Source: Herbaspirillum hiltneri N3 (GTDB lineage Bacteria > Pseudomonadota > Gammaproteobacteria > Burkholderiales > Burkholderiaceae_D). Taken from it: a DNA stretch of 64,000 nt. The position numbers were made by a program, and so were the translations under genes. The stretch covers positions 1,674,001 through 1,738,000 of the forward strand of contig NZ_CP011409.1 of NCBI RefSeq assembly GCF_001267925.1, read 5' to 3'. Of the stretch, positions 34,620-43,934 are shown in pieces. The notes below the pieces were generated by a model that saw only the letters and a program-made list of their open reading frames with translations, searched no databases and was not told where the DNA came from. Positions within the stretch are counted from its first letter, which is position 1. Each line of letters starts with the position of its first letter.

Positions 34620-37600
34620 GTGCCACGTTTTCCCTTGCCAGCTGGACAACGCATCGATGCAAAACCCACACGCGCCGCCGGCGCCATTTCCGGACTGCCG
34701 CTGCCGCCGGGACCGCTGATCGGTTTCGGTGTCGCGATCCTCGCGGTGATCCTGATCTCCTTTTTTTCCTATCGCGCGCAGGAAGTGCGCGCCCGCACCG
34801 CCGAACTGGTGTCGCACACCATCGAAGTGCGTGAGCAGCTGCAGTCGCTGGTGTCCATACTCAAGGATGCGGAAACCGGCCAGCGCGGCTTCCTGCTGAC
34901 CAGCAGCGAAAATTACCTGCTGCCGTACACCAATGCCAAGGCGGCGTTGCCGGGTCAGCTGAAGCGTTTGCGCAGCCTCATCAGCGACAATCCGGAACAG
35001 GTCCAGCGTCTTGATTCCGCCGCCTTGATGGCGCAGGACAAGATGGACGAGCTGGCCGAGAGCATCGAGCTGCAGCGCACGCTCGGCGCGGAAGCGGCGC
35101 TGGCAGTGGTGCGCACCAACCGCGGCAAGATGGCGATGGACCGCCTGCGCGCCATCACCGACGAGATGGAGCTGCATGAGCGCAACCTGCTCGTCAATCG
35201 CCAGGAAGAGTGGCGCGATGCGGTGGTGCTTGCTTCCATGGTCACCTGGATCGGCTCGGGCGTGCTGCTGGTATTGATCGTGGCGGCCGCCGTCATGACG
35301 TCGCGCGACTACCGTGCGCGCGAGCGCCAGGTGTGGATCCGCGCCGGCCAGATCGGGCTGGCCAGACGACTGCAGGGCGAGCAGCGGCTTGACGTGCTGG
35401 GCGACAACGCGCTGGCTTTCCTGGCCGACTATCTGGGCGCGCAGGTCGGGGCGATCTACATCCATAACGACGCCGACGCGTTCCGCCGTTTCGGTTCTTA
35501 CGCCATCGGCGCGGGCTCCGGCCACGCTGTGCTGCAGCCCGGCGACGGCCTGCTGGGCCAAGCCGCAAAAAGCAATCGTGTGGTACATGTACGCGAGGTG
35601 CCGGATGGTTACCTGCCGGTCACCTCCAGCCTCGGCGCCAGCAAGTCGCGCGAGCTGCTGATTGCACCGGCCAGTGTCGACGGCGCGGTGCAGGCGGTGA
35701 TCGAGTTGGGCTTCTTCCGTCCGCTGCATGCGGCCGAAGTGGAGTTGCTGGAACGTACGGCGGAACTGATCGCCGTCTCCGTGCGTTCCGCCAAGGACCG
35801 CACGCGGCTGGAAGAACTGCTGGAAGAAACCCAGCGCCAGGCGGAGGAATTGCAGGCGCAGGAAGAAGAACTGCGCGTCAATAACGAAGAGCTGGAAGAA
35901 CAAAGCCAGGCGCTCAAGGCCTCGCAGGCGCGCCTGGAAACCCAGCAAAGCGAACTGGAGGAAACCAACGCCCAGCTGGAAGAGCAGGCGCAGCAGCTGG
36001 AAGCGCAGAAGGATGACCTGTCCAAGGCGCAGACCGTCCTGGTGGAGAAGGCGTCCGAACTGGAGCGGTCCAATCAGTATAAAAGCGAATTCCTCGCCAA
36101 CATGAGCCACGAGTTGCGCACGCCGCTCAATTCGACATTGATCCTGGCCAAGCTGCTGGCCGACAACAAGGGCGGCAACCTGACCGACGAGCAGGTGCGT
36201 TTTGCCCAGACCATTTCCTCGGCCGGCAACGACCTGCTGGCGCTGATCAACGACATCCTCGACTTGTCGAAGATGGAGGCCGGCAAGATCGAGATCGTCG
36301 CCGAGCAGGTGCGGATGCAGAAGCTGACCGACGAACTGACCGCGACCTTCCAGCCGACCGCGCAGCAAAAGAACCTGTCGCTGCGCACCATCGTCGAAGC
36401 CGGAACGCCGGAGCACATCGTCACCGACGCCCAGCGCCTCGGCCAGATCCTCAAGAACCTGTTGTCCAACGCGGTCAAGTTCACCGACAAGGGCGAGGTC
36501 ACGCTGACGATTTATCCGAACGCCGAAGGCCGTGTGGCATTCTCGGTGCGCGACACCGGCATCGGCATCGCCGACGATCAGCAGCAGTTCATCTTCGAGG
36601 CATTCCGCCAGGCCGACGGCAGCACGCATCGCAAATACGGCGGCACCGGCCTCGGCCTGTCGATCTCGCGCGACCTCGCACGCATCCTCGGCGGCGACAT
36701 CCAGGTGCAGAGCCGCTTGGGCGAAGGCAGTATCTTCACGCTGACCTTGCCGCTGGCATATTCGCCGGAAGCTTCCAACCTGACGCTGCCGATGACCGGC
36801 GACGCCGGCGTCGCGGCGATGCCACCGCCTGCGCCGGCGTCATCGGTGATTTCGGCCGCACGCGCTTCGCTGGCCGCGACCGCTGCACCCGATGTGAGCG
36901 TACCTTCCCGCACGGCGACTGGCCTGCAGCCGATCGCCATCGATGACGATCGCAATCGCATCAAACCGGCTTCCCGCCTGATCCTGGTGATCGAGGATGA
37001 CACCGCGTTTGCGCTGATTCTGCGCGACCTGGCGCATGAGATGGGCTTCCAATGCATCATCACGCACTCCGCCAACGAAGGCGTGGCTGCCGCCGATCTG
37101 TATCATCCGAGCGCGATCCTGCTCGACATGAACCTGCCCGACTTCTCCGGCCTCGGCGTGCTCGACCAGATCAAGCGCAATCCGCACACGCGCCATATTC
37201 CGGTGCATGTGGTGTCGGTTGCCGACTACATCCAGGAAGCCATGGAGCGCGGCGCCGTCGGCTACGCCCTGAAACCGGTCCAGCGCGAACAGCTGATCGA
37301 CGCCTTCCGCAAGCTGGAGGCCAAATTCTCGCAAAGCCTGCATCACGTGCTGGTGGTCGAGGACGATGCGCGCCAGCGCGACAGCATCCGCCAGTTGCTG
37401 GGCAACGACGACGTGAACATCGTCGGCGTCGAGACGGCGGCGAAGGCGCTCGAACAATTGCGTACCACCACCTTTGACTGCATGGTGATGGACCTCAACC
37501 TGCCCGACCTGAGCGGCTACGAGCTGCTGGAAAAGATGGCGCAACAGGAGGACGTCGCTTTCCCGCCCGTGATCGTCTATACCGGCCGTTCGCTGACCGG

Positions 37601-38159
37601 CGAAGAAGAGCAGGGCCTGCGCCGTTTCTCGCGCTCCATCATCATCAAGGACGCGCGTTCGCCCGAGCGCCTGCTCGACGAAGTGACGCTGTTCCTGCAT
37701 CAGGTCGAAACCACATTGCCGGCCGAAAGCCAGCGCCTGCTGAAGGTGGCGCGCGACCGTGAAGCGGTGTTCCAGGGGCGGCGCGTACTGGTGGTCGAAG
37801 ACGATGTGCGCAACATCTTCGCGCTGTCCAGCGTGCTCGAGCCCAAAGGCATGAAGGTCGAGATCGCGCGCAACGGCATCGAGGCGCTGGAAGCGCTCAA
37901 GCGCAGCCAGGCATCGGGTGCGCAACGTATCGACCTGGTGCTGATGGACATCATGATGCCGGAGATGGACGGCATGACCGCAATGCGCGAGATCCGCCGC
38001 CAGCCAGAATGGAAGAAACTGCCGATCATCGCCCTGACCGCCAAGGCCATGAAGGACGACCAGGAAAAATGCCTGGCCGCCGGCGCCAACGACTACATCG
38101 CCAAGCCGCTCGACGTCGAAAAACTGCTGTCGCTGGTGCGCGTCTGGATGCCGAAATGA
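34620..38159 (+). CDS. CHASE3-GAF hybrid histidine kinase with three receiver domains
   Basis: A 1179-residue inner-membrane hybrid kinase, GTG start preceded by GGAG. Order: helix ~31-50, CHASE3 ~55-200 (DAETGQRGFLLTSSENYLLP), helix ~204-225, GAF ~250-395, long Glu/Gln-rich coiled coil ~395-480, HisKA with the phospho-His in NMSHELRTPLN near 496, HATPase (NLLSNAVKFT, GGTGLGLSIS), then REC ~786-900, REC ~908-1030 and REC ~1054-1175. Receiver aspartates are present in LLDMNLP, VMDLNLP and LMDIMMP. No HPt domain is seen. It heads a unit with cheR-, cheB- and kinase-like genes. Confidence 0.93.
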   Translation: MPRFPLPAGQRIDAKPTRAAGAISGLPLPPGPLIGFGVAILAVILISFFSYRAQEVRARTAELVSHTIEVREQLQSLVSILKDAETGQRGFLLTSSENYLLPYTNAKAALPGQLKRLRSLISDNPEQVQRLDSAALMAQDKMDELAESIELQRTLGAEAALAVVRTNRGKMAMDRLRAITDEMELHERNLLVNRQEEWRDAVVLASMVTWIGSGVLLVLIVAAAVMTSRDYRARERQVWIRAGQIGLARRLQGEQRLDVLGDNALAFLADYLGAQVGAIYIHNDADAFRRFGSYAIGAGSGHAVLQPGDGLLGQAAKSNRVVHVREVPDGYLPVTSSLGASKSRELLIAPASVDGAVQAVIELGFFRPLHAAEVELLERTAELIAVSVRSAKDRTRLEELLEETQRQAEELQAQEEELRVNNEELEEQSQALKASQARLETQQSELEETNAQLEEQAQQLEAQKDDLSKAQTVLVEKASELERSNQYKSEFLANMSHELRTPLNSTLILAKLLADNKGGNLTDEQVRFAQTISSAGNDLLALINDILDLSKMEAGKIEIVAEQVRMQKLTDELTATFQPTAQQKNLSLRTIVEAGTPEHIVTDAQRLGQILKNLLSNAVKFTDKGEVTLTIYPNAEGRVAFSVRDTGIGIADDQQQFIFEAFRQADGSTHRKYGGTGLGLSISRDLARILGGDIQVQSRLGEGSIFTLTLPLAYSPEASNLTLPMTGDAGVAAMPPPAPASSVISAARASLAATAAPDVSVPSRTATGLQPIAIDDDRNRIKPASRLILVIEDDTAFALILRDLAHEMGFQCIITHSANEGVAAADLYHPSAILLDMNLPDFSGLGVLDQIKRNPHTRHIPVHVVSVADYIQEAMERGAVGYALKPVQREQLIDAFRKLEAKFSQSLHHVLVVEDDARQRDSIRQLLGNDDVNIVGVETAAKALEQLRTTTFDCMVMDLNLPDLSGYELLEKMAQQEDVAFPPVIVYTGRSLTGEEEQGLRRFSRSIIIKDARSPERLLDEVTLFLHQVETTLPAESQRLLKVARDREAVFQGRRVLVVEDDVRNIFALSSVLEPKGMKVEIARNGIEALEALKRSQASGAQRIDLVLMDIMMPEMDGMTAMREIRRQPEWKKLPIIALTAKAMKDDQEKCLAAGANDYIAKPLDVEKLLSLVRVWMPK

Positions 38160-38201
38160 GCGCCCCTGGGACCGTCATGAACATGGATTGCTGAGCACAG
38201 G

Positions 38202-39035
38202 ATGCCGACACCGACACGCCACTTCGATATCGAGATGCAGTTGCTGCTGGACGCCATTTATCTCAAGTATCACTGCGACTTTCGCGGTTACGCCGCAGCG
38301 TCGATCAAGCGCCGCCTGGTGACGGCGATGGGTCACTTCCGTTGCGCGACCCTGTCGCAGTTGCAGGACAAGGTGCTGAACGATCCGGAAGTATTTCCGG
38401 CGCTGATGGAATACCTGACGGTGCAGGTCAGCGAGATGTTCCGCGATCCGGGCTATTTCCGTTCGCTGCGCGAAAAGGTGGTGCCGCTGCTGCGCACCTA
38501 TCCGTCGCTGAAAATCTGGGTGGCCGGCTGCAGCGCCGGCGAAGAAGTTTATTCACTGGCGATCCTGCTGCGCGAAGAGGGCTTGCTGGAACGTTCGCTG
38601 ATCTACGCCACCGACATCAATCAGACCGCGCTGCAAAAGGCCGAAGCCGGTGTCTACGAACTCGACCGGATTGCCGGCTTCACCAGCAATCACCAGAAGT
38701 CGGGTGCGCGCACCTCGCTGTCGGACTACTACACGGCGGCATACGATCGCGCCGTGTTCGACAAGTCGCTGCGCCAGTACATCGTGTTTTCCGACCATAG
38801 CCTGGCGACCGACAGCGTGTTCGCCGAGATGCACCTGGTATCGTGCCGCAACGTGCTGATCTATTTCAACCGCCAGCTGCAGGAGCGCGCGCTCGGCTTG
38901 TTCCGCGAGTCGCTGTGCCGCAAGGGCTTCCTCGGACTCGGTTCGAAGGAGTCGCTGCGTTTTTCCGAGCATGCGGCGGCCTTCGACGACGTGGTGCGCG
39001 AGGATCGCATCTTCCAGAAAAAGAACACGCTATGA
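38202..39035 (+). CDS. CheR-family protein methyltransferase
   Basis: A 277-residue SAM-dependent methyltransferase. The N-terminal helical domain is followed by KIWVAGCSAGEEVYSLAILL near residue 103, the SAM-binding motif, and MHLVSCRNVLIYFNRQLQER near 216, the standard CheR signature. It presumably methylates glutamates on a partner protein. No methyl-accepting receptor gene is in view, so the substrate may be the coiled coil of the upstream hybrid kinase. Overlaps the CheB-like gene by four bases. Confidence 0.9.
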   Translation: MPTPTRHFDIEMQLLLDAIYLKYHCDFRGYAAASIKRRLVTAMGHFRCATLSQLQDKVLNDPEVFPALMEYLTVQVSEMFRDPGYFRSLREKVVPLLRTYPSLKIWVAGCSAGEEVYSLAILLREEGLLERSLIYATDINQTALQKAEAGVYELDRIAGFTSNHQKSGARTSLSDYYTAAYDRAVFDKSLRQYIVFSDHSLATDSVFAEMHLVSCRNVLIYFNRQLQERALGLFRESLCRKGFLGLGSKESLRFSEHAAAFDDVVREDRIFQKKNTL

Positions 39036-39631
39036 ACGCCATCGCCTCTCTTGACGGCCGTATCGATGCGGTCGTGATCGGCACCTCGGCCGGCGGCGTC
39101 GACGCCTTGTCGGTCTTGCTGCCTGCCCTGCCGGGAAGCAGCAAGGCGGCGGTGTTCGTGGTGCTGCATCTGCCGCGCGACCGGCCCAGCCTGCTGGTCG
39201 ACATCTTCGCGCCCAAGTGCCGCATGGCCGTGCGCGAGGCATCCGACAAGGAGCCGGTCGAGGCCGGCACGATATACTTCGCTCCGCCCGACTATCATCT
39301 GCTGATTGATGCAGGTCCGCAGCTGGCGCTGTCGTCGGACGAGCCGGTCAATTTTTCGCGGCCGGCAATCGACGTGCTGTTCGAGTCCGCCGCCGACGAA
39401 TACGGCGAACGCCTGCTCGGCATCGTGCTGACCGGCGGCAACCAGGACGGCGCGGCCGGGCTGCAGGCGATCCGCGCGGCCGGCGGCATGACCGTGGTGC
39501 AGGAGCCGGAAACCGCCCATGTGCGCTACATGCCCGAACTGGCCTTGCAGCAAGGCGAAGTGGATTACGTATTGACGTTGGAACAGATTGCCGCGTTACT
39601 GGGAACGCTGCAAGGGAAGATAAAAAAATGA
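39032..39631 (+). CDS. CheB-type methylesterase domain protein
   Basis: A 199-residue stand-alone methylesterase domain without the usual N-terminal receiver. The catalytic Ser is in VIGTSAGGVDAL, the His in VLHLPRDRPS, and the Asp in TGGNQDGAAG. It would reverse the methylation made by the CheR-like partner. The ATG at 39032 overlaps the CheR stop, and its own stop overlaps the next ATG, so the three are translationally coupled. Confidence 0.9.
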   Translation: MNAIASLDGRIDAVVIGTSAGGVDALSVLLPALPGSSKAAVFVVLHLPRDRPSLLVDIFAPKCRMAVREASDKEPVEAGTIYFAPPDYHLLIDAGPQLALSSDEPVNFSRPAIDVLFESAADEYGERLLGIVLTGGNQDGAAGLQAIRAAGGMTVVQEPETAHVRYMPELALQQGEVDYVLTLEQIAALLGTLQGKIKK

Positions 39632-40752
39632 ACGATCACAACAAGAAAACCATATTGCCCCGCGTGAAGTTTCTCCTCGTCGACGATCTCGACGAAAACC
39701 TGCTTGCCTTGTCCGCGCTGCTCAAACGCGACGACGTCGAACTGCTGCAGGCGCGGTCCGGCTTTGAAGCGCTGGAATACCTGCTGGTGCACGACGTTGC
39801 GCTGGCCTTCATCGATGTGCAGATGCCGGACATGGATGGTTTCGAGCTGGCCGAACTGATCCGCGGCAGCGAGCGCACGCGCAATGTGCCGCTGATCTTC
39901 GTCACCGCCGGCGCGCGCGATGAACGCCGCATGTTCAAGGGGTATGAAAGCGGTGCGGTTGACTTTCTCTACAAGCCGATCGAGCCGCATATCCTGCAGA
40001 ACAAGGCCGAGGTGTTCTTCCAGCTGTATCGCCAGAAACAGCAGCTGGCGCTGGAGCTGCGCGAGCGTACCGAGACCTTGCGCCTCAATGAAATGTTCGT
40101 CGCCATCCTGGGGCATGACTTGCGCAATCCGCTCGGCGCGGTACTGACGGCGGCCACGCTGATCCAGCGCGCGTACAAGGAAGACGTCGCGCAGAAGGCC
40201 AGCATGCAGATCATCAACAGCGGCAAGCGCATGGGACGACTGATCGACGGCATGCTCGACCTGGCGCGGGCGCGCCTGGCGGGCGGCATTCCGTTGACGC
40301 GCCAGCCGGTCAGCCTGGATGAGGTCATGCAGCGTGTGGTGCAGGAGCACCAAGCAGCCTTCCCGGAGAGCCGCATCGAGTTGCAGATCGACGGCAATCC
40401 GGCCGGTCACTGGGATCCCGATCGCCTCAGCCAGGTGGCGGCCAATCTGCTGGGCAACGCCATCCGGCATGGCAAGCCCGGCGAAACGGTGCTGGTTCTG
40501 CTGGATGGCAACGCGCCGGAGCAGGCGACATTCTCGGTGGTGAACGCCGGCAGTATTGCGCCCGAGGTGCTGCCCGGCATTTTCGATCCGTTCCGCAGCG
40601 GCGCACCGTACAACGGCCACAATGAGGGGCTCGGACTCGGCCTGTACATCGTCCAGCAGATCGTGCACGCGCACCAGGGCGAGATCGACGTGCAATCCGG
40701 TTCGGGCGACAAGACCGTCTTCACGGTGACGATTCCACGTCAGCCGCGCTGA
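39628..40752 (+). CDS. REC-histidine kinase
   Basis: A 374-residue soluble protein with an N-terminal receiver (~12-125; FLLVDDLDENLLALSALLKR, phospho-Asp in FIDVQMPDMDG) and a C-terminal kinase: HisKA with His in GHDLRNPLGAVL near 164 and HATPase with NLLGNAIRHG and GLGLGLYIVQQIV. It could take phosphate from the hybrid kinase and pass it on. ATG overlaps the CheB stop. This is the last gene of the four-gene unit; a hairpin follows. Confidence 0.9.
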   Translation: MNDHNKKTILPRVKFLLVDDLDENLLALSALLKRDDVELLQARSGFEALEYLLVHDVALAFIDVQMPDMDGFELAELIRGSERTRNVPLIFVTAGARDERRMFKGYESGAVDFLYKPIEPHILQNKAEVFFQLYRQKQQLALELRERTETLRLNEMFVAILGHDLRNPLGAVLTAATLIQRAYKEDVAQKASMQIINSGKRMGRLIDGMLDLARARLAGGIPLTRQPVSLDEVMQRVVQEHQAAFPESRIELQIDGNPAGHWDPDRLSQVAANLLGNAIRHGKPGETVLVLLDGNAPEQATFSVVNAGSIAPEVLPGIFDPFRSGAPYNGHNEGLGLGLYIVQQIVHAHQGEIDVQSGSGDKTVFTVTIPRQPR

Positions 40753-40761
40753 CCGGAAAAC

Positions 40762-40805
40762 GGCGCTGCGGGTTTGCCGGCCGTGCAATGCGGCCGGCGA
40801 GCGCC
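40762..40805. terminator. Nested stem-loop after the kinase unit
   Basis: GCCGGCCG/CGGCCGGC (40776-40798) is nested in GGCGCT/AGCGCC (40762-40805). It has no T-run, so termination is possible but uncertain. Confidence 0.45.
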
Positions 40806-40809
40806 GATC

Positions 40810-40841
40810 TGTTGACCCGTTGACCCGTTGATCTGTTGATC
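40810..40841. repeat. Four tandem 8-bp repeats (YGTTGAYC)
   Basis: TGTTGACC, CGTTGACC, CGTTGATC and TGTTGATC follow one another without gaps, just after the hairpin. They may be slippage-prone or a regulator site. The remainder of 40842-40990 shows nothing else. Confidence 0.6.
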
Positions 40842-40990
40842 TGTTCCACCGTGTATCAAGTCAAATGCGGCCCGGCCGCTTTTTCCCCAGAGCGTGAATC
40901 CCTATAGTGCATTCCAAGGCAACGCGAGATCACCCCGATCCGCACGCCGAAACCATGCCTCGCGGTCAATCACTCTTGAAGGAAACCATC

Positions 40991-41728
40991 ATGTCTTATC
41001 AACCAAAAACCATCGTCATCACCGGCGCCTCCAGCGGCATCGGCTTTGCTCTGGCGCAAGCCTATCTGAAGCGCGGCGACTACGTCATCGGCAATGCTCG
41101 CACCGAAGAACGCCTCCAGGCTGCAGCCGCCCGGTTCGAAAATGCCGCCAACTTCTTTGGCGTCGCAGGCGACATCGCGCTGCCTGCAACTGCGGCAAAA
41201 ATCTTCGCGGAAGCAGCGGATCGTTTCGGCAAGGTCGACGTGCTGATCAACAACGCCGGCATCTTCATCGCCAAGCCCACCGCCGACTATACCGAGCAAG
41301 ATGTCGACAGCATCGTCAGCACCAACCTGAAGGGCTTCTTCTACATCACCCAGCAAGCGGTGCGCCACATGGTCGAACATCGCAGCGGCCATATCGTCAA
41401 CATCACCGCCAGCATCGCAATGCAGCCGACGACGACCGTCCCTGCGCTGTTGCCGGTGCTGATCAAGGGCGGACTCAACCAGGCCACGCGCGCACTCGCG
41501 CTGGAACTGGCGGCGCACAACGTCAAGGTCAACGCGGTCGCCCCCGGCATCATCGAGACGCCGCTGCATGCGCCCGGCAGCCATGATTTCCTCAAGGCCC
41601 TGCAGCCTACCGGCCAGATCGGCCAAGTGGAAGATATCGTCGGCGCGGTGCAATACCTGACCGATTCCAGCTTCACCACCGGCGCGATCTTGCCGGTGGA
41701 CGGCGGCGCCAGTTCCGGTCGCTGGTAA
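40991..41728 (+). CDS. SDR-family protein lacking the catalytic tyrosine
   Basis: A 245-residue SDR-fold protein. Cofactor motif VITGASSGIGFALAQAYLKR at residues 9-28 and LINNAGIFIAKP are intact, as is the end GAILPVDGGASSGRW. In the active-site region, TASIAMQPTTTVPALLPVLIK, the lysine is present but the tyrosine four residues before it is replaced by proline, so the standard catalytic mechanism is not available. AAGGAAA lies before the ATG at 40991. It converges on a LysR gene. Role unknown. Confidence 0.85.
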   Translation: MSYQPKTIVITGASSGIGFALAQAYLKRGDYVIGNARTEERLQAAAARFENAANFFGVAGDIALPATAAKIFAEAADRFGKVDVLINNAGIFIAKPTADYTEQDVDSIVSTNLKGFFYITQQAVRHMVEHRSGHIVNITASIAMQPTTTVPALLPVLIKGGLNQATRALALELAAHNVKVNAVAPGIIETPLHAPGSHDFLKALQPTGQIGQVEDIVGAVQYLTDSSFTTGAILPVDGGASSGRW

Positions 41729-41729
41729 T

Positions 41730-41757
41730 GCCTGGATGCTAACGCCTGGATGCTAAC
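41730..41757. repeat. Tandem 14-bp duplication at the LysR gene end
   Basis: GCCTGGATGCTAAC occurs twice in a row. The second copy contains the LysR stop codon. Probably a recent local duplication. Confidence 0.7.
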
Positions 41758-42676
41758 GCTGCAGCTTCTCCATCATGAAGTCGACGAAGGCGCGTACGCG
41801 CGACGACATGTGGCGGGCATGCGGATACAGCATCACGAAGGGGCGGGTGACGCCGCCGTGTTCGGGCAGCACTTCGACCAGGCTGCCTGAGCGCAGGTCT
41901 TCGGCGACCACGAAGCGATAGGTCTGGAACAGCCCGGCGCCGGCGCGCGCCAGCGTGACGCCGCCGAGCACGTCTTCGGCGCAGCCGTAGTTGCCGCTGG
42001 TCGGCACGTCGAGGTCGGCGCCTTCGTGGCGCAAGGTCCACGGCAGGCGACGGCCGTTGCTGGGGAGGTCGAACTGGATGCAGTCGTGCGCCTGCAGTTC
42101 GTCGATGGTGCGCGGCGTGCCGGCCCGGCGCAGGTAGTCCGGGCTGGCGACGATCACCAGCTCGGCGTCTTCCAGCGTGCGTGCGATCAGGCTCGAATCG
42201 TCCGGCGCCTTGCCGCGCACCGACAGGTCATAGGCGTCATCGGCAAAGTCGACGTTGCGGTTGCTGATGTGGGTCTCGACGGCAACCTCGGGATAGCGCG
42301 CACGAAATTCCGGCAGGATCGGCAGCACGCGGTAATGGGCATACGGGGTCGGCAGGCTGATGCGCAGCGTGCCGGCCGGCTTTCCATGCAGCCCGCTGAC
42401 GCGGCGTTCTGCTTCGATCAGCGTGGACAGCGCTTCGCGGCATTGCTCGAAGTACAGCTGGCCTTCTTCGGTCAGGCGGATCTGGCGCGTGGTGCGTACA
42501 AACAGCCGCACGCCGAGGCGTTCTTCCAGGCGCGATACCGAGCGGCTGACCGCTGCCGGCGTCACGCTGGCGGCCACGGCGGCGGCGCTGAAGCTGCTCA
42601 GTTCTGCAGCCAGGCAAAACAACTCGATGCTGCCGACCTGGAGATCGTCGAAGGGGCGCCTTGTGCCGGTTTTCAT
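41753..42676 (-). CDS. LysR-family regulator
   Basis: A 307-residue LysR protein. The HTH (FSAAAVAASVTPAAVSRSVS) is at residues ~28-47, followed by LEERLGVRLFVRTTRQIRLT. The effector domain includes VEVLPEHGGVTRPFVMLYPH and an end typical of the CrgA/DsdC-like group. It is convergent with the SDR gene at 40991 and divergent from the D-cysteine desulfhydrase-like gene at 42837, either of which may be its target. Confidence 0.9.
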   Translation of the reverse strand: MKTGTRRPFDDLQVGSIELFCLAAELSSFSAAAVAASVTPAAVSRSVSRLEERLGVRLFVRTTRQIRLTEEGQLYFEQCREALSTLIEAERRVSGLHGKPAGTLRISLPTPYAHYRVLPILPEFRARYPEVAVETHISNRNVDFADDAYDLSVRGKAPDDSSLIARTLEDAELVIVASPDYLRRAGTPRTIDELQAHDCIQFDLPSNGRRLPWTLRHEGADLDVPTSGNYGCAEDVLGGVTLARAGAGLFQTYRFVVAEDLRSGSLVEVLPEHGGVTRPFVMLYPHARHMSSRVRAFVDFMMEKLQR

Positions 42677-42836
42677 GCGGTGTCCTGTGTAGAGATATTT
42701 TTATGATGGCGTAGTCCGGATGGTAAACCAATTGCCGTCCGGCCACCGCAGGCCGGCAGCATGAACATGGCGGGCGTCGTATCATCGGCCCACGCCGATC
42801 GTGCTGAACAGAATGAACCAGACCAATGAGGAATCC

Positions 42837-43868
42837 ATGTCCCTGAATCGCTTTTCGTCACTCGACCGCTTTTCGCGCTACCGCCTGCTCGACCAGGCCA
42901 CGCCGGTGCAGAAACTCGCGAACCTGCACCGCCTGTTGCCGGAGACGGCGGCGGTCAACATCTTCGTCAAGCGCGACGACCTGATGTCGCTCGGCGGCGG
43001 CGGCAACAAGCTGCGCAAGCTGGAGTTCCTGATCGGCGCCGCGCTGGCCGAAGGCGCCGACACGCTGGTGACCGTCGGCGGCCTGCAATCGAATCACGCC
43101 CGCCTGACGGCAGCCGCGGCGGCGAAGGCTGGCCTGCATTGCGAGATCGTCCTCGGCCGGCTGGTGCCGCGCACCAACGAAGAATATGCGCTGGGCGGCA
43201 ACGTCCTGCTCAATGACATCTTCGGCGCACGCGTCGAGATCGCGCCTGACGGCGCTGCGCCCATCGTGCGTGCGCGCGAACGTGTCGCCGAGCTGATCGC
43301 GGCCGGACGCAAGCCTTACCTGATCCCGACCGGCGGCTCGACCGCGGTGGGCAGCCTGGGCTACGTCGCCGGCGCGGAAGAACTGCTGCTGCAGGGCGAA
43401 GCGCTGGGCGTGCAGTTCGACGGCATCGTGGTTCCCAACGGCAGTTCGGCCACGCACGCCGGTCTGGCCGCGGGGCTGGTGCACGCCGGCAAATCGGCGG
43501 CGCTGGTGCAGGCCTACAGCACGCTGGCGGAGGCGGCGACGGCGCAGGCGACCACGCTGACGCTGGTGCGCGAGACGCTGGCGCTGCTGGGAGACCAGGC
43601 CGTGGTGGCCGACGCCGACATCCTGATGGATGGCAGCCAGCGCGGGCCGGCTTACGGCGTCGCCACCGAGGCAATGCGGGAAGCCTTGCTGGCTCTCGCG
43701 CGCACCGAAGGCATCCTGCTCGACCCGGTGTATTCGGGCAAGGCCTTTGCCGGCATGTTGGCGGCGATCAGGGCAGGGCGCTACCAGTCGGGCGCCAATA
43801 TCCTGTTTGTGATGACCGGCGGCACGCCGGCGCTGTACGCGTATCGCGACGCGCTGCAGCCGGCTTGA
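42837..43868 (+). CDS. D-cysteine desulfhydrase-like PLP enzyme
   Basis: A 343-residue type II PLP enzyme of the D-cysteine desulfhydrase/ACC deaminase group. The PLP lysine lies in SLGGGGNKLRKLEFLIGAAL near residue 55, and the phosphate site in SNHARLTAAAAAKAGL and later LIPTGGSTAVGSLGYV. The expected reaction is D-cysteine to pyruvate, H2S and ammonia; ACC deaminase cannot be excluded from these motifs alone. GAGGAATCC supports the ATG at 42837 over two earlier ones. Divergent from a LysR gene. Confidence 0.85.
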   Translation: MSLNRFSSLDRFSRYRLLDQATPVQKLANLHRLLPETAAVNIFVKRDDLMSLGGGGNKLRKLEFLIGAALAEGADTLVTVGGLQSNHARLTAAAAAKAGLHCEIVLGRLVPRTNEEYALGGNVLLNDIFGARVEIAPDGAAPIVRARERVAELIAAGRKPYLIPTGGSTAVGSLGYVAGAEELLLQGEALGVQFDGIVVPNGSSATHAGLAAGLVHAGKSAALVQAYSTLAEAATAQATTLTLVRETLALLGDQAVVADADILMDGSQRGPAYGVATEAMREALLALARTEGILLDPVYSGKAFAGMLAAIRAGRYQSGANILFVMTGGTPALYAYRDALQPA

Positions 43869-43904
43869 TTAAAAAATTTCCCGTCGGAAATTTCATCGGC
43901 ATTG

Positions 43905-43934
43905 CGGGCATGGCAATCAAGGTTGCCGTGCCCG
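43905..43934. terminator. Stem-loop after the desulfhydrase gene
   Basis: CGGGCATGGCAA pairs with TTGCCGTGCCCG (one G-U pair) around a six-base loop. A smaller hairpin at 43874-43893 precedes it. No long T-run. The rest of 43869-44109 contains a TACAAT at 44007-44012 that may be the hydroxylase promoter. Confidence 0.5.

Noticed and set aside
34602..36629. A 675-codon minus-strand open frame opposite the hybrid kinase
   Set aside because: The Gln/Leu/Phe-rich sequence is the complement of the kinase coiled coil and GAF domain; no support as a gene.
34620..40752. A complete chemotaxis operon
   Set aside because: CheA, CheW, CheY-only and receptor genes are missing; only CheR and CheB-type genes are present.
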